DNA from: Terrisporobacter glycolicus ATCC 14880 = DSM 1288
GTDB lineage: Bacteria > Bacillota > Clostridia > Peptostreptococcales > Peptostreptococcaceae
NCBI RefSeq assembly: GCF_036812735.1
Contig: NZ_CP117523.1
Location: 1,240,001-1,304,000 of the forward strand
DNA length: 64,000 nucleotides
Reading direction: 5' to 3'
Shown piece by piece: positions 43,467 through 51,650 of this stretch. Under the pieces are notes generated by a model that had not been told where the DNA came from, made no database searches, and saw only the letters and a program-made list of their open reading frames with translations. The translations under genes and the position numbers were made by a program. Within the stretch, counting starts at the first letter, position 1. The number at the start of each line of letters is the position of its first letter.

Positions 43467-44333
43467 ATGAAAAATATAATATTTGATTGTGACAATACTT
43501 ATGGAGTACCAGATTGTGATGTGGATGATGGACTTACATTAATATATTTACTGGGAAATAAAGATGCAAATTTATTAGGAGTAACTACTACTTATGGAAA
43601 TAATAAGGTGGAAGTAGTCTATCCAAATACTTTAAAGATGATAAAAGAATTAAAAGCTGATAATTTACCTGTACTTGAAGGTGGAAAGAATCCAAAAGAC
43701 TTAGATAATAAAGCAAGTGACTATTTAGTGAAAATGGCAAATGAATATGCAGGAGAGCTATCTATATTAGCAACAGGGTCTTTGACTAATCTTTATGGGG
43801 CTTATGTTAAAGATAATACTTTCTTTGAAAAAGTTAAAGAAATTGTATTAATGGGGGGAATAACTGAGCCTCTAATATTTGCTAAAAGACAAATGGACGA
43901 GTTAAATTTCTCTTGTGATCCAATAGCTACGTATACAGTTTTAACAAAAGGTAAGAATGTTTCTGTGATTACTGGTAATAACTGTTTAAAAGTTCTTGTG
44001 ACGAGAGAAGACTACGAAAGAGAATTAAGTGATTACACAAATCCAATAGTACCTTATATAAAAAATAGTGTAGATTATTGGTTTGATTATAATTTGAATA
44101 AATTTGGTATTAATGGAACCTATAATTGGGATGTTACTGCTGCAGTTTATTTAATGAGATCAGAATTTTTCGAAAATAATATATACAAAATGAATTTAAG
44201 TGTGGATGACTTAAAAAGAGGATTTTTAAATGTTGATGAGGAAAATAATTGTATTTTGAATCTTCCTACAATAGATAATGAAGAGCTTTATAACAAGGAT
44301 ATTTACAATGCATGGAAAAGTGTTGAGATATAA
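43467..44333 (+). CDS. Inosine-uridine nucleoside hydrolase-like protein with expanded metal motif
   Basis: A 288-residue IUNH-fold protein. The family calcium motif DxDxGxDD is stretched here to DCDNTYGVPDCDVDDG (residues 7-22). Other blocks are ATGSLTNL, LMGGI, NFSCDPIATYTVL and NWDVTAAVYL with the C-terminal Asp ligand. ATG 43467 follows AGAGGA; ATG 43419 is inside the ATPase gene. It ends the importer operon, so it may release a base or similar group from the imported compound. The altered loop makes the reaction uncertain. Confidence 0.82.
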   Translation: MKNIIFDCDNTYGVPDCDVDDGLTLIYLLGNKDANLLGVTTTYGNNKVEVVYPNTLKMIKELKADNLPVLEGGKNPKDLDNKASDYLVKMANEYAGELSILATGSLTNLYGAYVKDNTFFEKVKEIVLMGGITEPLIFAKRQMDELNFSCDPIATYTVLTKGKNVSVITGNNCLKVLVTREDYERELSDYTNPIVPYIKNSVDYWFDYNLNKFGINGTYNWDVTAAVYLMRSEFFENNIYKMNLSVDDLKRGFLNVDEENNCILNLPTIDNEELYNKDIYNAWKSVEI

Positions 44334-44358
44334 AAAATCAAGGGGCATATAGGGAAAT

Positions 44359-44742
44359 ATGGATATTTTAAAATATAGTATTAATAGTTTGATTTTTAAA
44401 ATTGATATGGAGGAATTTTTAATTGGGTTGCCATTTTTTATGGTAGAATTTCTTTTTCTGTTTATTTTGTATTTAACTTTAAGACTTTGGATTTCAGATA
44501 TAATACTTAGGTTTCTAATTGAGTGTTTTACAAAGAATATGGTAGATATGATAGATTATCCTAAGAAAGTTAAAAATATATTAAATAGATATATTAGTAT
44601 TGGATTAGTACTGATATTTATTACACCTAACATAGTATCATTATTTTTATTTGATTATAATCGTATTATATATTGTTTTATTCAAATATGTATAGCAATT
44701 TCAACTGTTGTATTAGTCTATAAAAATATAGATAAAAGCTAA
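44359..44742 (+). CDS. Small membrane protein, unknown function
   Basis: A 127-residue protein with three hydrophobic segments (about 22-45, 74-96, 98-120) and no recognised motif. AGGG lies before ATG 44359, 25 bases after the nucleoside hydrolase-like gene, so it may be the last gene of that operon. No terminator hairpin is obvious after it. Confidence 0.6.
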   Translation: MDILKYSINSLIFKIDMEEFLIGLPFFMVEFLFLFILYLTLRLWISDIILRFLIECFTKNMVDMIDYPKKVKNILNRYISIGLVLIFITPNIVSLFLFDYNRIIYCFIQICIAISTVVLVYKNIDKS

Positions 44743-44862
44743 ATATGGTGATGATTTTTTTAAATTTTAATGGTAGAACAAATTTAAATTTCACTAATAA
44801 TTTTACTTAGAATAGTTTAAACTAATAAGTGAAATTAGATTATTATAGAATGATAGGGAAAA

Positions 44863-44899
44863 AGAAAACGTTGACACAAAAAGAAAACGTTATTATAAT
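44863..44899 (+). promoter_or_regulatory. Consensus promoter overlapped by two cre-like boxes
   Basis: TTGACA (44871-44876), 17-bp spacer, TATAAT (44894-44899). AGAAAACGTTGACA at 44863-44876 matches the CcpA cre consensus TGWAANCGNTNWCA in 13 of 14 positions and covers the -35. A second copy, AGAAAACGTTATTA at 44882-44895, matches 12 of 14 and fills the spacer up to the -10. The 11-bp core AAGAAAACGTT is exactly repeated 19 bp apart. Confidence 0.75.
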
Positions 44900-44943
44900 T
44901 AAACACGTGACAATAAATAACAACTGAGGAGGACGATATAATC

Positions 44944-46149
44944 ATGAAGAAAAAAATAGGGTTAGTTCCTAAGCTTATTTTAGGAATTATTGTAGGTATT
45001 TTGTTAGGTAATTATGCTCCAGAGGTTTTGGTTAGAGTATTAGTTACTGCAAGTACTTTATTTTCAGCATTTTTAAAATTTGTAATACCATTTATAATAA
45101 TTGGATTTGTAACAGCAGGAATAGCTGATCTAGCAACAGGAGCAGGAAAATTATTAGGAATAACAACAGGGATAGCTTATGGATCTACAATAGTAGCGGG
45201 TACAGCAGCTTTCTTAGTTGCATCAACAATATTCCCAGCATTTATTGATTCTAGTGTAGCATCGCAAATAGGTAATCCAGAAGCAGGGATGCTATCTCCA
45301 TTCTTTACTATACCACTAGCACCAATGGTAGATGTGACAGCAGCAATTGTTTTTGCATTTACAATAGGCCTTGGTATATCATCACTTAGAAATAATGGAA
45401 AAGGTGAAACTTTGCATAAAGTATTCCAAGAATTCCAAGAGATTGTAACGAAAACTTTATCAACAGTAATAATACCATTATTACCAGTATATATAGCAGG
45501 AACTTTTGCAAATATAACTTACGCAGGACAAGTTGGAGCAATTTTAGGAGTATTCTGGAAAGTATTCCTTATAGTAATACCAATGCATTTAATATACTTA
45601 GTAATACAATTTACAGTGGCAGGAACAATAGCTGGTAAAAATCCATTTAAAATGTTAAAAAATCAAATACCTGGTTATTTAACAGCAGTAGGAACACAGT
45701 CATCTGCAGCGACTATCCCAGTTAATGTTGAATGTGCAAAAAACAATGGAGTAAGTAAAGAAATAAGAGAATTTTGTGTGCCACTATGCGCAACAATTCA
45801 CTTATCTGGTTCAATAATATCAGTTACATCATTTGCAGTAGCAGTATTAATGATGAATAATATGGATTTTGGATTTGGAGTAATGTTGCCATTTATATTA
45901 ATGTTAGGTATAGCTATGGTTGCAGCACCAGGTGCACCAGGTGGGGCTATAATGAGTGCACTACCATTTTTACCAATGATTGGAATACCATCTGATGGTG
46001 GTCTTGCAAGTTTAATGATAGCATTATACTTAACTCAAGATAGTTTCGGAACAGCTGCAAACGTATCAGGAGATAATGCAATAGCAGTAGTAGTTGACCA
46101 TATAAACAAAAAAATGAGCAAAAAAGAAAAATTCAAAAAAATTGGTTAA
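44944..46149 (+). CDS. Dicarboxylate/amino acid:cation symporter (DAACS family)
   Basis: A 401-residue transporter of the GltP/SstT fold with about eight helices and two re-entrant loops. Signature regions are FLKFVIPFIIIGFVTAG, the Ser-rich hairpin VGTQSSAATIPVN, and the late helices APGAPGGAIMSALPFLPMIG and QDSFGTAANVSGDNAIAV with the Asp/Asn substrate and sodium residues. It is similar to SstT-type serine/threonine carriers. GAGGAGGA precedes ATG 44944. The promoter carries two cre-like boxes, suggesting catabolite control. The precise substrate is open. Confidence 0.92.
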   Translation: MKKKIGLVPKLILGIIVGILLGNYAPEVLVRVLVTASTLFSAFLKFVIPFIIIGFVTAGIADLATGAGKLLGITTGIAYGSTIVAGTAAFLVASTIFPAFIDSSVASQIGNPEAGMLSPFFTIPLAPMVDVTAAIVFAFTIGLGISSLRNNGKGETLHKVFQEFQEIVTKTLSTVIIPLLPVYIAGTFANITYAGQVGAILGVFWKVFLIVIPMHLIYLVIQFTVAGTIAGKNPFKMLKNQIPGYLTAVGTQSSAATIPVNVECAKNNGVSKEIREFCVPLCATIHLSGSIISVTSFAVAVLMMNNMDFGFGVMLPFILMLGIAMVAAPGAPGGAIMSALPFLPMIGIPSDGGLASLMIALYLTQDSFGTAANVSGDNAIAVVVDHINKKMSKKEKFKKIG

Positions 46150-46218
46150 TATCAATTTAGATATTTAATTAAAATAAAAATTTTATATTTGAATAAAAAA
46201 GTTAAATATTAATGAATG

Positions 46219-46272
46219 AAAAGAGAAGGTATCCAAAATTATTTTTAATTTTGAGATATTTTCTTTTTTTTA
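46219..46272 (+). terminator. Intrinsic terminator after symporter
   Basis: A long imperfect stem whose inner part is CAAAATTA/TAATTTTG, ending in a run of T. The rest of 46273-46453 is AT-rich with a possible promoter (TTGAAT-N16-TATAGT, 46363-46390) and nothing else recognised. Confidence 0.75.
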
Positions 46273-46453
46273 TTATTAAAAAATGATAATTGTTTATATT
46301 TCAGAAGAATCATATTTTCACTATAAATGTAATACTATTAATTAACTTATTTATGTAACAGATTGAATATTTATGATATTATAATATAGTATAAAAGTTA
46401 AAGAATATTTATACTTATTATAAAGTGTTTTGACATGGAGGGAGAAGTTACAA

Positions 46454-47137
46454 ATGATAAAAGCGCAAATAAGAGATCAACTTATAAAAGGATTAATCGA
46501 TGATAATGTTATAGATTTATTTCAACGTAACATGATGCCTCTTAATCAGCTTATGTCTTATTATCGTTGTGCGATTATGGAAGTGGAAACAAAATTTAAG
46601 GTTTTAAATGAACAATTTTCCCTTCAATATGATAGAAACCCAATAGAAACAATAAAATCTAGGCTAAAGTCACCAGAGGGAATAGTAAAAAAATTAAAAC
46701 GTAAAGGATATCCATTTTCTCTTGAGTCAATAGAAGAAAACATAAATGATATTGCTGGCATAAGAGTAATTTGTTCTTTTCCAGAAGATATATATTTACT
46801 TGCAGAATGTTTATTGCAACAAGATGATATAACTTTAGTAGAAGTAAAGGATTATATAAAAAATCCAAAAGAAAGTGGATATAGAAGTTTGCATTTAATT
46901 ATAGAGGTTCCAATTTTTTTAGAAAATGAAAAGAAAAATATGAAGGTTGAGGTTCAGTTAAGAACTATAGCTATGGACTTCTGGGCAAGTTTAGAGCATA
47001 AGTTACGCTATAAAAAAGATATACCTCAAGAAGAAGCAGATATGCTTGCTAAGAACTTAGTAGAATGTGCTGAAATTAGCGCTGCTCTTGATAATCGTAT
47101 GGAGCAGATAAGAAATAGAATATTGAAAAATAGTTAG
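46454..47137 (+). CDS. relQ: Small alarmone synthetase (RelQ-type GTP pyrophosphokinase)
   Basis: A 227-residue single-domain (p)ppGpp synthetase without hydrolase or regulatory domains. Synthetase motifs are YDRNPIETIKSRLKSPEGI, INDIAGIRVICSF, NPKESGYRSLH, VEVQLRTIAMDFWASLEHKLRYK (the EVQLRT loop near residue 175). ATG 46454 follows GGAGGGAG. The in-frame TTG 46430 covers that site. Length and motifs fit RelQ rather than RelP, though I cannot exclude RelP. It makes alarmones under stress. Confidence 0.92.
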   Translation: MIKAQIRDQLIKGLIDDNVIDLFQRNMMPLNQLMSYYRCAIMEVETKFKVLNEQFSLQYDRNPIETIKSRLKSPEGIVKKLKRKGYPFSLESIEENINDIAGIRVICSFPEDIYLLAECLLQQDDITLVEVKDYIKNPKESGYRSLHLIIEVPIFLENEKKNMKVEVQLRTIAMDFWASLEHKLRYKKDIPQEEADMLAKNLVECAEISAALDNRMEQIRNRILKNS

Positions 47138-47142
47138 TAATT

Positions 47143-47180
47143 TAAGTCATATGGGTATATATTCATATGACTTTTTGTTT
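47143..47180 (+). terminator. Intrinsic terminator after the alarmone synthetase
   Basis: AAGTCATATG and CATATGACTT around a 10-nt loop, then a T-tract. Confidence 0.88.
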
Positions 47181-47276
47181 TAAAAATTTTAATTATATTT
47201 CAATTATTATTTATATATAAACTAAAATGAATAATACTAATTATAATAAAGTACATAAAATTTAGGAGGAAAAATT

Positions 47277-47633
47277 ATGGATTTAAAAGAAATAATGAAA
47301 TATAATACTTTTGTGGTTTTAGGAGATACATTAAATGAAGAAAAATATGCTTATAAGATAAAACATGAATTGATAAATAGTAATTATAAAGTATATTCTG
47401 TTGGAAAAGAATTAAAGTCTATCAATGATATTGATGAAGAAATTGATATAATTGATTTATGCATCAATCCTCCTGTAGGATTAAAATTATTAATGGAAAA
47501 TAAAAAAAAATTTAAATGTATTGTTATACAACCAGGAGCAGGTAGCGATGAAATTATTAAATTTTTAGATGAAAATAATTATGATTATATAGATGGATGT
47601 TTATTGGTTGGAATTAGACTTTATTCTAAATAA
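47277..47633 (+). CDS. CoA-binding domain protein (YccU-like)
   Basis: A 118-residue Rossmann-like protein of the CoA_binding_2 type: TFVVLGDTLNEEKYAYKI at the N-terminus, YKVYSVGKELKSI, DIIDLCINPPVGLKLLME and CIVIQPGAGSDEI. The nucleotide loop GDTLNEEK differs from the usual GxSxxPxR. AGGAGG precedes ATG 47277. The partner and role are unknown, as for most members. Confidence 0.85.
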   Translation: MDLKEIMKYNTFVVLGDTLNEEKYAYKIKHELINSNYKVYSVGKELKSINDIDEEIDIIDLCINPPVGLKLLMENKKKFKCIVIQPGAGSDEIIKFLDENNYDYIDGCLLVGIRLYSK

Positions 47634-47668
47634 GATAAACATTAATAATATTTAATAAAAAATAATGT

Positions 47669-47700
47669 AAAGAGCCTAATTTATTTTAGGCTCTTTTATG
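47669..47700 (+). terminator. Intrinsic terminator
   Basis: AAAGAGCCTAA and TTAGGCTCTTT around a 6-nt loop with a T-tract. Confidence 0.92.
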
Positions 47701-47813
47701 TTTTAAAAGAAAATTTATAACAAAAACTTATTCAGTATTTGTCATAAAAAAGCTATACTTATATTATTGATTAAAAAAAAGTAAAAAAATGTAGAGATGA
47801 TAAGGAGAGACAG

Positions 47814-48671
47814 ATGAAATTATTTAAGACAAACAAATTGAAATCATTATTATTAGCGGGAGCACTGTCTTTATCATTATTCTTTGGAGGATGTTCTAGT
47901 AGTACAACAACTTTAAGTACGCTAACTGGTACTAAGACAACTCAAAATAAAAATGATAATTACAGCAAATCTAATAATAGTTCAGTACCAAAGGGATCAG
48001 TAAAAGCTTCTATAGAACGAGTTGTAGATGGTGATACAATGAAGGTGAAATTAAAAGATTCTGGAAAAATAGTTACACTAAGATTATTATTAATAGATAC
48101 GCCAGAGTCTGTAAAGCCTGGTGTAGATCCACAACCGTATTCAATAGATGCTTCAAACTTTGCCAAAGAATCGCTTCAAGTAGGGGATAAGGTATATATT
48201 GAATATGATGAAGGTGATAAAACAGATAAATATGATAGACATTTATGCTATTTATGGTTTTACAACAAAGAAGATAAAAGTTGGAAAATGTTCAATGAAA
48301 AAATTGTAGAAGAAGGTCTTGCAAGGGTTGGCTATGTTTATTCCCAAAGAAGACACCTAGATACTTTATATAAAGCTCAAGATAAAGCTAAGGCAAGTAA
48401 GTTAAATATATGGTCGGTTAATGGATATGTTACAGACAAAGGTTTTAATGTAGATACATATAATAATGGGGATGCTATATCAAGTAATAGTAGCTCTAGT
48501 AATAATAAAAGTGAAAGTAATTTAAATGAAACTGTATATGCAAATGGAGGTAACTCAAGCTCAAATAAATATCATTCCTCTGAATATGCACACGGAATGA
48601 AGGGAGCTATTAAAATGACTGAATCACAAGCTAAGTCAAAGGGATATAAAGCATGTGGATTATGTTATTAA
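47814..48671 (+). CDS. Thermonuclease-like (SNase) lipoprotein
   Basis: A 285-residue exported nuclease. Lipobox FFGGC (Cys about 27), a Ser/Thr/Asn linker, then an SNase domain (about 62-200) with VVDGDTMKVKL, LRLLLIDTPES (catalytic Arg and Asp), and DKYDRHLCYLWF. A Ser/Asn-rich spacer follows, then a C-terminal module SSEYAHGMKGAIKMTESQA... ending YKACGLCY with a CxxC pair that resembles small metal-binding tails on similar nucleases. AAGGAGAG precedes ATG 47814. It likely degrades extracellular nucleic acid. Confidence 0.88.
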   Translation: MKLFKTNKLKSLLLAGALSLSLFFGGCSSSTTTLSTLTGTKTTQNKNDNYSKSNNSSVPKGSVKASIERVVDGDTMKVKLKDSGKIVTLRLLLIDTPESVKPGVDPQPYSIDASNFAKESLQVGDKVYIEYDEGDKTDKYDRHLCYLWFYNKEDKSWKMFNEKIVEEGLARVGYVYSQRRHLDTLYKAQDKAKASKLNIWSVNGYVTDKGFNVDTYNNGDAISSNSSSSNNKSESNLNETVYANGGNSSSNKYHSSEYAHGMKGAIKMTESQAKSKGYKACGLCY

Positions 48672-48799
48672 CAAGTTAAGCAAATTTTATAAACATTATT
48701 TGATTTTATATGTAAATAGTGAATTTAAAATATATTAACTATAAAAAGATTTAGATAATTATCTATTATATAAAACTTATAAAAAATGGGGTGAACATC

Positions 48800-49525
48800 G
48801 TGAGTTATTTTTTAATATTGGCATTTATATTTTTTATTGGAAGTATTGTAGGATGGGTAATAGAATTAATTTTTAGAAGATTTTTCTCTGGAGCAAATCC
48901 AGAACGAAGATGGATAAATCCAGGATTTTTAATAGGGCCATATTTACCGCTTTATGGATTTAGTTTATGTGTATTGTATTTATTGGCTCAAATAAATATT
49001 AGTTTTATACAAAATAAATTTATAGAGGAATTAGTTCTATTTGCCATTATGGCTTTAGTTGTTACTTTTATTGAATATTTAGCAGGCCTTATTTTTATTA
49101 AAGGAATGAATATAAAGTTATGGGATTATACAGATGAATACGGGAATATACAAGGTATTATTTGCCCTAAGTTTTCAATTTTTTGGGCAATATTAAGTGC
49201 CATATATTACTTTTTAATTCATCCTGATATACTAGAATCTCTTTATTGGCTATCAAACCATTTATCATTTTCTTTTGTAATGGGCTTTTTCTACGGTGTA
49301 TTTGTTATAGATGTATGTTATTCTTTAAAAATTATGGTTCATATAAGAAAATTTGCCAATGACAATGAAATAATTGTTAAGTATGAATTATTAAAAGAAA
49401 ATATTAGGAAAAGGAATGAAGAAATAATTGGAAAGAAAAAATTTATTTTTGCAATGCATTCAGGAAGAGAGGAATTTCTGAAACATTTAAAACATTATAA
49501 GGAAGAGTTGAATAAGAAGATATAA
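48800..49525 (+). CDS. Putative ABC-transporter type IV family membrane protein (CmpB-like)
   Basis: A 241-residue protein with five or six membrane helices. The first helix is followed by GWVIELIFRRFF and the motif RRWINPGFLIGPYLPLYGF, typical of the ABC_trans_CmpB family, and later by LWDYTDEYGNIQGIICPKFSIFW (about residues 112-134). Despite the name, no ATPase is nearby. The start is GTG 48800, six bases after GGGGTG; GTG 48791 overlaps that site. Function unknown. Confidence 0.8.
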   Translation: MSYFLILAFIFFIGSIVGWVIELIFRRFFSGANPERRWINPGFLIGPYLPLYGFSLCVLYLLAQINISFIQNKFIEELVLFAIMALVVTFIEYLAGLIFIKGMNIKLWDYTDEYGNIQGIICPKFSIFWAILSAIYYFLIHPDILESLYWLSNHLSFSFVMGFFYGVFVIDVCYSLKIMVHIRKFANDNEIIVKYELLKENIRKRNEEIIGKKKFIFAMHSGREEFLKHLKHYKEELNKKI

Positions 49526-49584
49526 TTAACAGATGAATAAGGTTCTTAGGAGTTTATGCTAGGTTTATTAAAAGTAATTAATTG

Positions 49585-49631
49585 TATAAAGAAAAAGTTA
49601 AGGTATGGTTAATTTGATCCATACCTTAACT
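49585..49631 (-). terminator. Minus-strand terminator of hpf
   Basis: AGTTAAGGTATGG and CCATACCTTAACT form a perfect 13-bp stem. On the minus strand it is followed by TTTTTCTTT; the plus side has no T-tract, so it serves the minus-strand gene. Confidence 0.88.
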
Positions 49632-49721
49632 AAAACTACTATATAAAGCTACTTTCAAAAATCTAACCGATTATTTTTATTAAATAATATTAAAAAGCAA
49701 ATTGTATTTCAAACTATATAA

Positions 49722-50255
49722 TTAGATTTGTTCAATTAAACCATAGCCATCATGTCTTTTATAAACAATGTTTATATCTTCAGAATCTAAATTTCTGAAT
49801 ACAAAGAAGTTATGTCCTAGTAAATCCATTTGCATAATAGCATCTTCAGTAGTTATAGGCTTATCAAGGTTGAATTTCTTAACTTTTTTTATTGCATTTT
49901 CACTTTCAATATTAATATCATCATATTCATTTATATTATTGAATCTAATACTATCATTAGATCTATTTTTATTTATAAGTTGAGTTTTTAATTTTCTTAT
50001 CTGCTTATATAATTTGTCGTAAACCTCATCAATAGCATTATATAAATCACTTTTAGAATCTTCTGCTCTAATTATTGTCCCATTCTTAGTAAATATAGTC
50101 ACTTCAATTTTTTGACTTCTCTTAGTAACATCTAATTTTACATGTACATCCGTATCACTACTTAAATACTTTTCTAAGTTATAGAAAGTATTTTCTATTT
50201 TTCCTTTAATAGAATTTGTTAATTCGATTTTTTTTGTGACGATATTAATTTTCAT
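49722..50255 (-). CDS. hpf: Long-form ribosome hibernation promoting factor
   Basis: A 177-residue HPF. The N-terminal ribosome-binding domain (about 1-95) reads KINIVTKKIELTNSIKGKIE and later YNAIDEVYDKLYKQIRKLKT. A linker follows, then the C-terminal dimerisation domain (about 120-177) with KPITTEDAIMQMDLLGHNFFVFRN and INIVYKRHDGYGLIE. The long form dimerises 70S ribosomes into 100S particles in stationary phase. ATG 50255 follows GGAGGT; the in-frame TTG 50270 is part of that site. It has its own terminator. Confidence 0.95.
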   Translation of the reverse strand: MKINIVTKKIELTNSIKGKIENTFYNLEKYLSSDTDVHVKLDVTKRSQKIEVTIFTKNGTIIRAEDSKSDLYNAIDEVYDKLYKQIRKLKTQLINKNRSNDSIRFNNINEYDDINIESENAIKKVKKFNLDKPITTEDAIMQMDLLGHNFFVFRNLDSEDINIVYKRHDGYGLIEQI

Positions 50256-51062
50256 AATATGTACCTCCAATATTAAATGTTTATTTTACTAATTTCATAC
50301 AGATAAAATAGTAAAATTTGGTGAATTATTGATTTCTTAAAGTAGATATCTATATTCATTCTAGAAAGTATTTATCTACTTTTAAAATGATTTATACTAT
50401 TATAGTAGTCTGAAAATGTTTGCATGAAAAGTCTATATTTTTACAAATTTTTCTGGTAAAATATAGATTATACGGGGTGTTTTTAATTAATATGTATATA
50501 ATTAAATATTAATATTTTTTATAATCATCTATATTAAGTAAATCATTATCTGAATAAACAATATTATTTAATCACTCACTACAAACTGAGGAGATATCTA
50601 AAATTCCCATATGAACAGTTCTTTTACAGCTTTTTTTAATTCGTTTTTCGTCTTCTAAAAATATTCTTCTAAACTTTCCAATCATAGATTGCAACTATAA
50701 ACTAAATTTAATTTATTAAGAGAAATTCTCAAGAAATTCATGTGACCTTTGTATGCAATACCATCTTTTTAATTTATATGTATCATCAGATTTATGAAGT
50801 AATTAACAAGCTTCAATTGTATACTAATTGTAATTTTGTAAAAGAAATCATAAAGATATCCTAAAAGAAATTTAACAAATACTTTTTAATATTTATTTAA
50901 GAATATTAAAAAGATAATTATTGATGCATTATACAAAAATGATGTTTATTACATTATTTTTTTGAGTTGAAATTTTCATATATCATATATATGTATGATT
51001 TAGAAATATTCAAAGAGTTTTATTTATTATAATAATAAATTTACTTTTAAATTTAAAAAAGT
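50256..51062. other. Long intergenic region with inverted repeat and a possible gene remnant
   Basis: About 800 bp between the divergent hpf and ECF sigma genes, AT-rich throughout. AAAGTAGATA (50339-50348) and TATCTACTTT (50373-50382) are inverted copies. A 37-codon open frame on the minus strand (50572-50685) begins MIGKFRRIFLEDEKRIKK, looks coding-like but has no ribosome binding site and an in-frame stop just upstream. It may be a decayed gene. No RNA gene recognised. Confidence 0.4.
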
Positions 51063-51091
51063 TAAAACTTTTTATTATAAATTTATGTCTA
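51063..51091 (+). promoter_or_regulatory. Possible autoregulated ECF promoter
   Basis: TAAAAC (51063-51068), 17-bp spacer, TGTCTA (51086-51091) resembles ECF promoters of the TGAAAC-N16/17-CGTCTA type. It lies 32 bp before the sigma factor start. Confidence 0.4.
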
Positions 51092-51122
51092 ACAGTTGAA
51101 AACAAAAATGAAAGGAGTAATC

Positions 51123-51650
51123 ATGGAAGATATACTTTTAGTGAAAAAAGCTATTAAAGGCGATAGAGAAGCCTTTGAAGATTTGATAAATATGTATTTT
51201 GATAGATTATATAAAGAGGCGTATTTAAGATGTAAACATGAGGAAGATGCAAAAGAAATAGTACAGGAAACAATTTATAAAGCTTATAGAAACATAAAAA
51301 GTTTAAAAGAACCAAAATATTTTAAAACTTGGTTAAGCAAAATTCTTATAAATGTATCAAATGATTATATGAGAAAAAATGGAATGATAGAGTTAGAACA
51401 TGATGAAAATGATTATGTAAAAAAAGTACATAATGATGACCAAATAGAAATTAAAATGGACTTATATAATGCAATGGATGAGCTAGAAGATAAATATAAA
51501 GATGTAATTATTCTTAGATATATAGAGGATTTGAAAATTGAAGATATATCCAAAATTTTGGAGCGTCCAGTAAATACTATAAAGACACATATTAGAAAAG
51601 CAATAAAAGACATGAAAAATCTGTTAAAGGAGGATTACATTAATGATTGA
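51123..51650 (+). CDS. ECF-type RNA polymerase sigma factor
   Basis: A 175-residue sigma-70 family protein with region 2 (FDRLYKEAYLRCKHEEDAKEIVQETIYKAYRNI, about residues 29-61; FKTWLSKILINVSNDYMRK) and region 4 (YKDVIILRYIEDLKIEDISKIL and TIKTHIRKAIKDMK). Regions 1 and 3 are absent, as in ECF factors. ATG 51123 follows AAAGGAG; the TTG at 51096 lacks one. It overlaps the next gene by 8 bases, the usual arrangement with an anti-sigma factor. A candidate autoregulated promoter lies upstream. The inducing stress is unknown. Confidence 0.92.
   Translation: MEDILLVKKAIKGDREAFEDLINMYFDRLYKEAYLRCKHEEDAKEIVQETIYKAYRNIKSLKEPKYFKTWLSKILINVSNDYMRKNGMIELEHDENDYVKKVHNDDQIEIKMDLYNAMDELEDKYKDVIILRYIEDLKIEDISKILERPVNTIKTHIRKAIKDMKNLLKEDYIND

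Noticed and set aside
50572-50685. Minus-strand 37-codon frame as an intact gene
   Set aside because: No ribosome binding site and an in-frame stop close upstream. It is reported only as a possible remnant.
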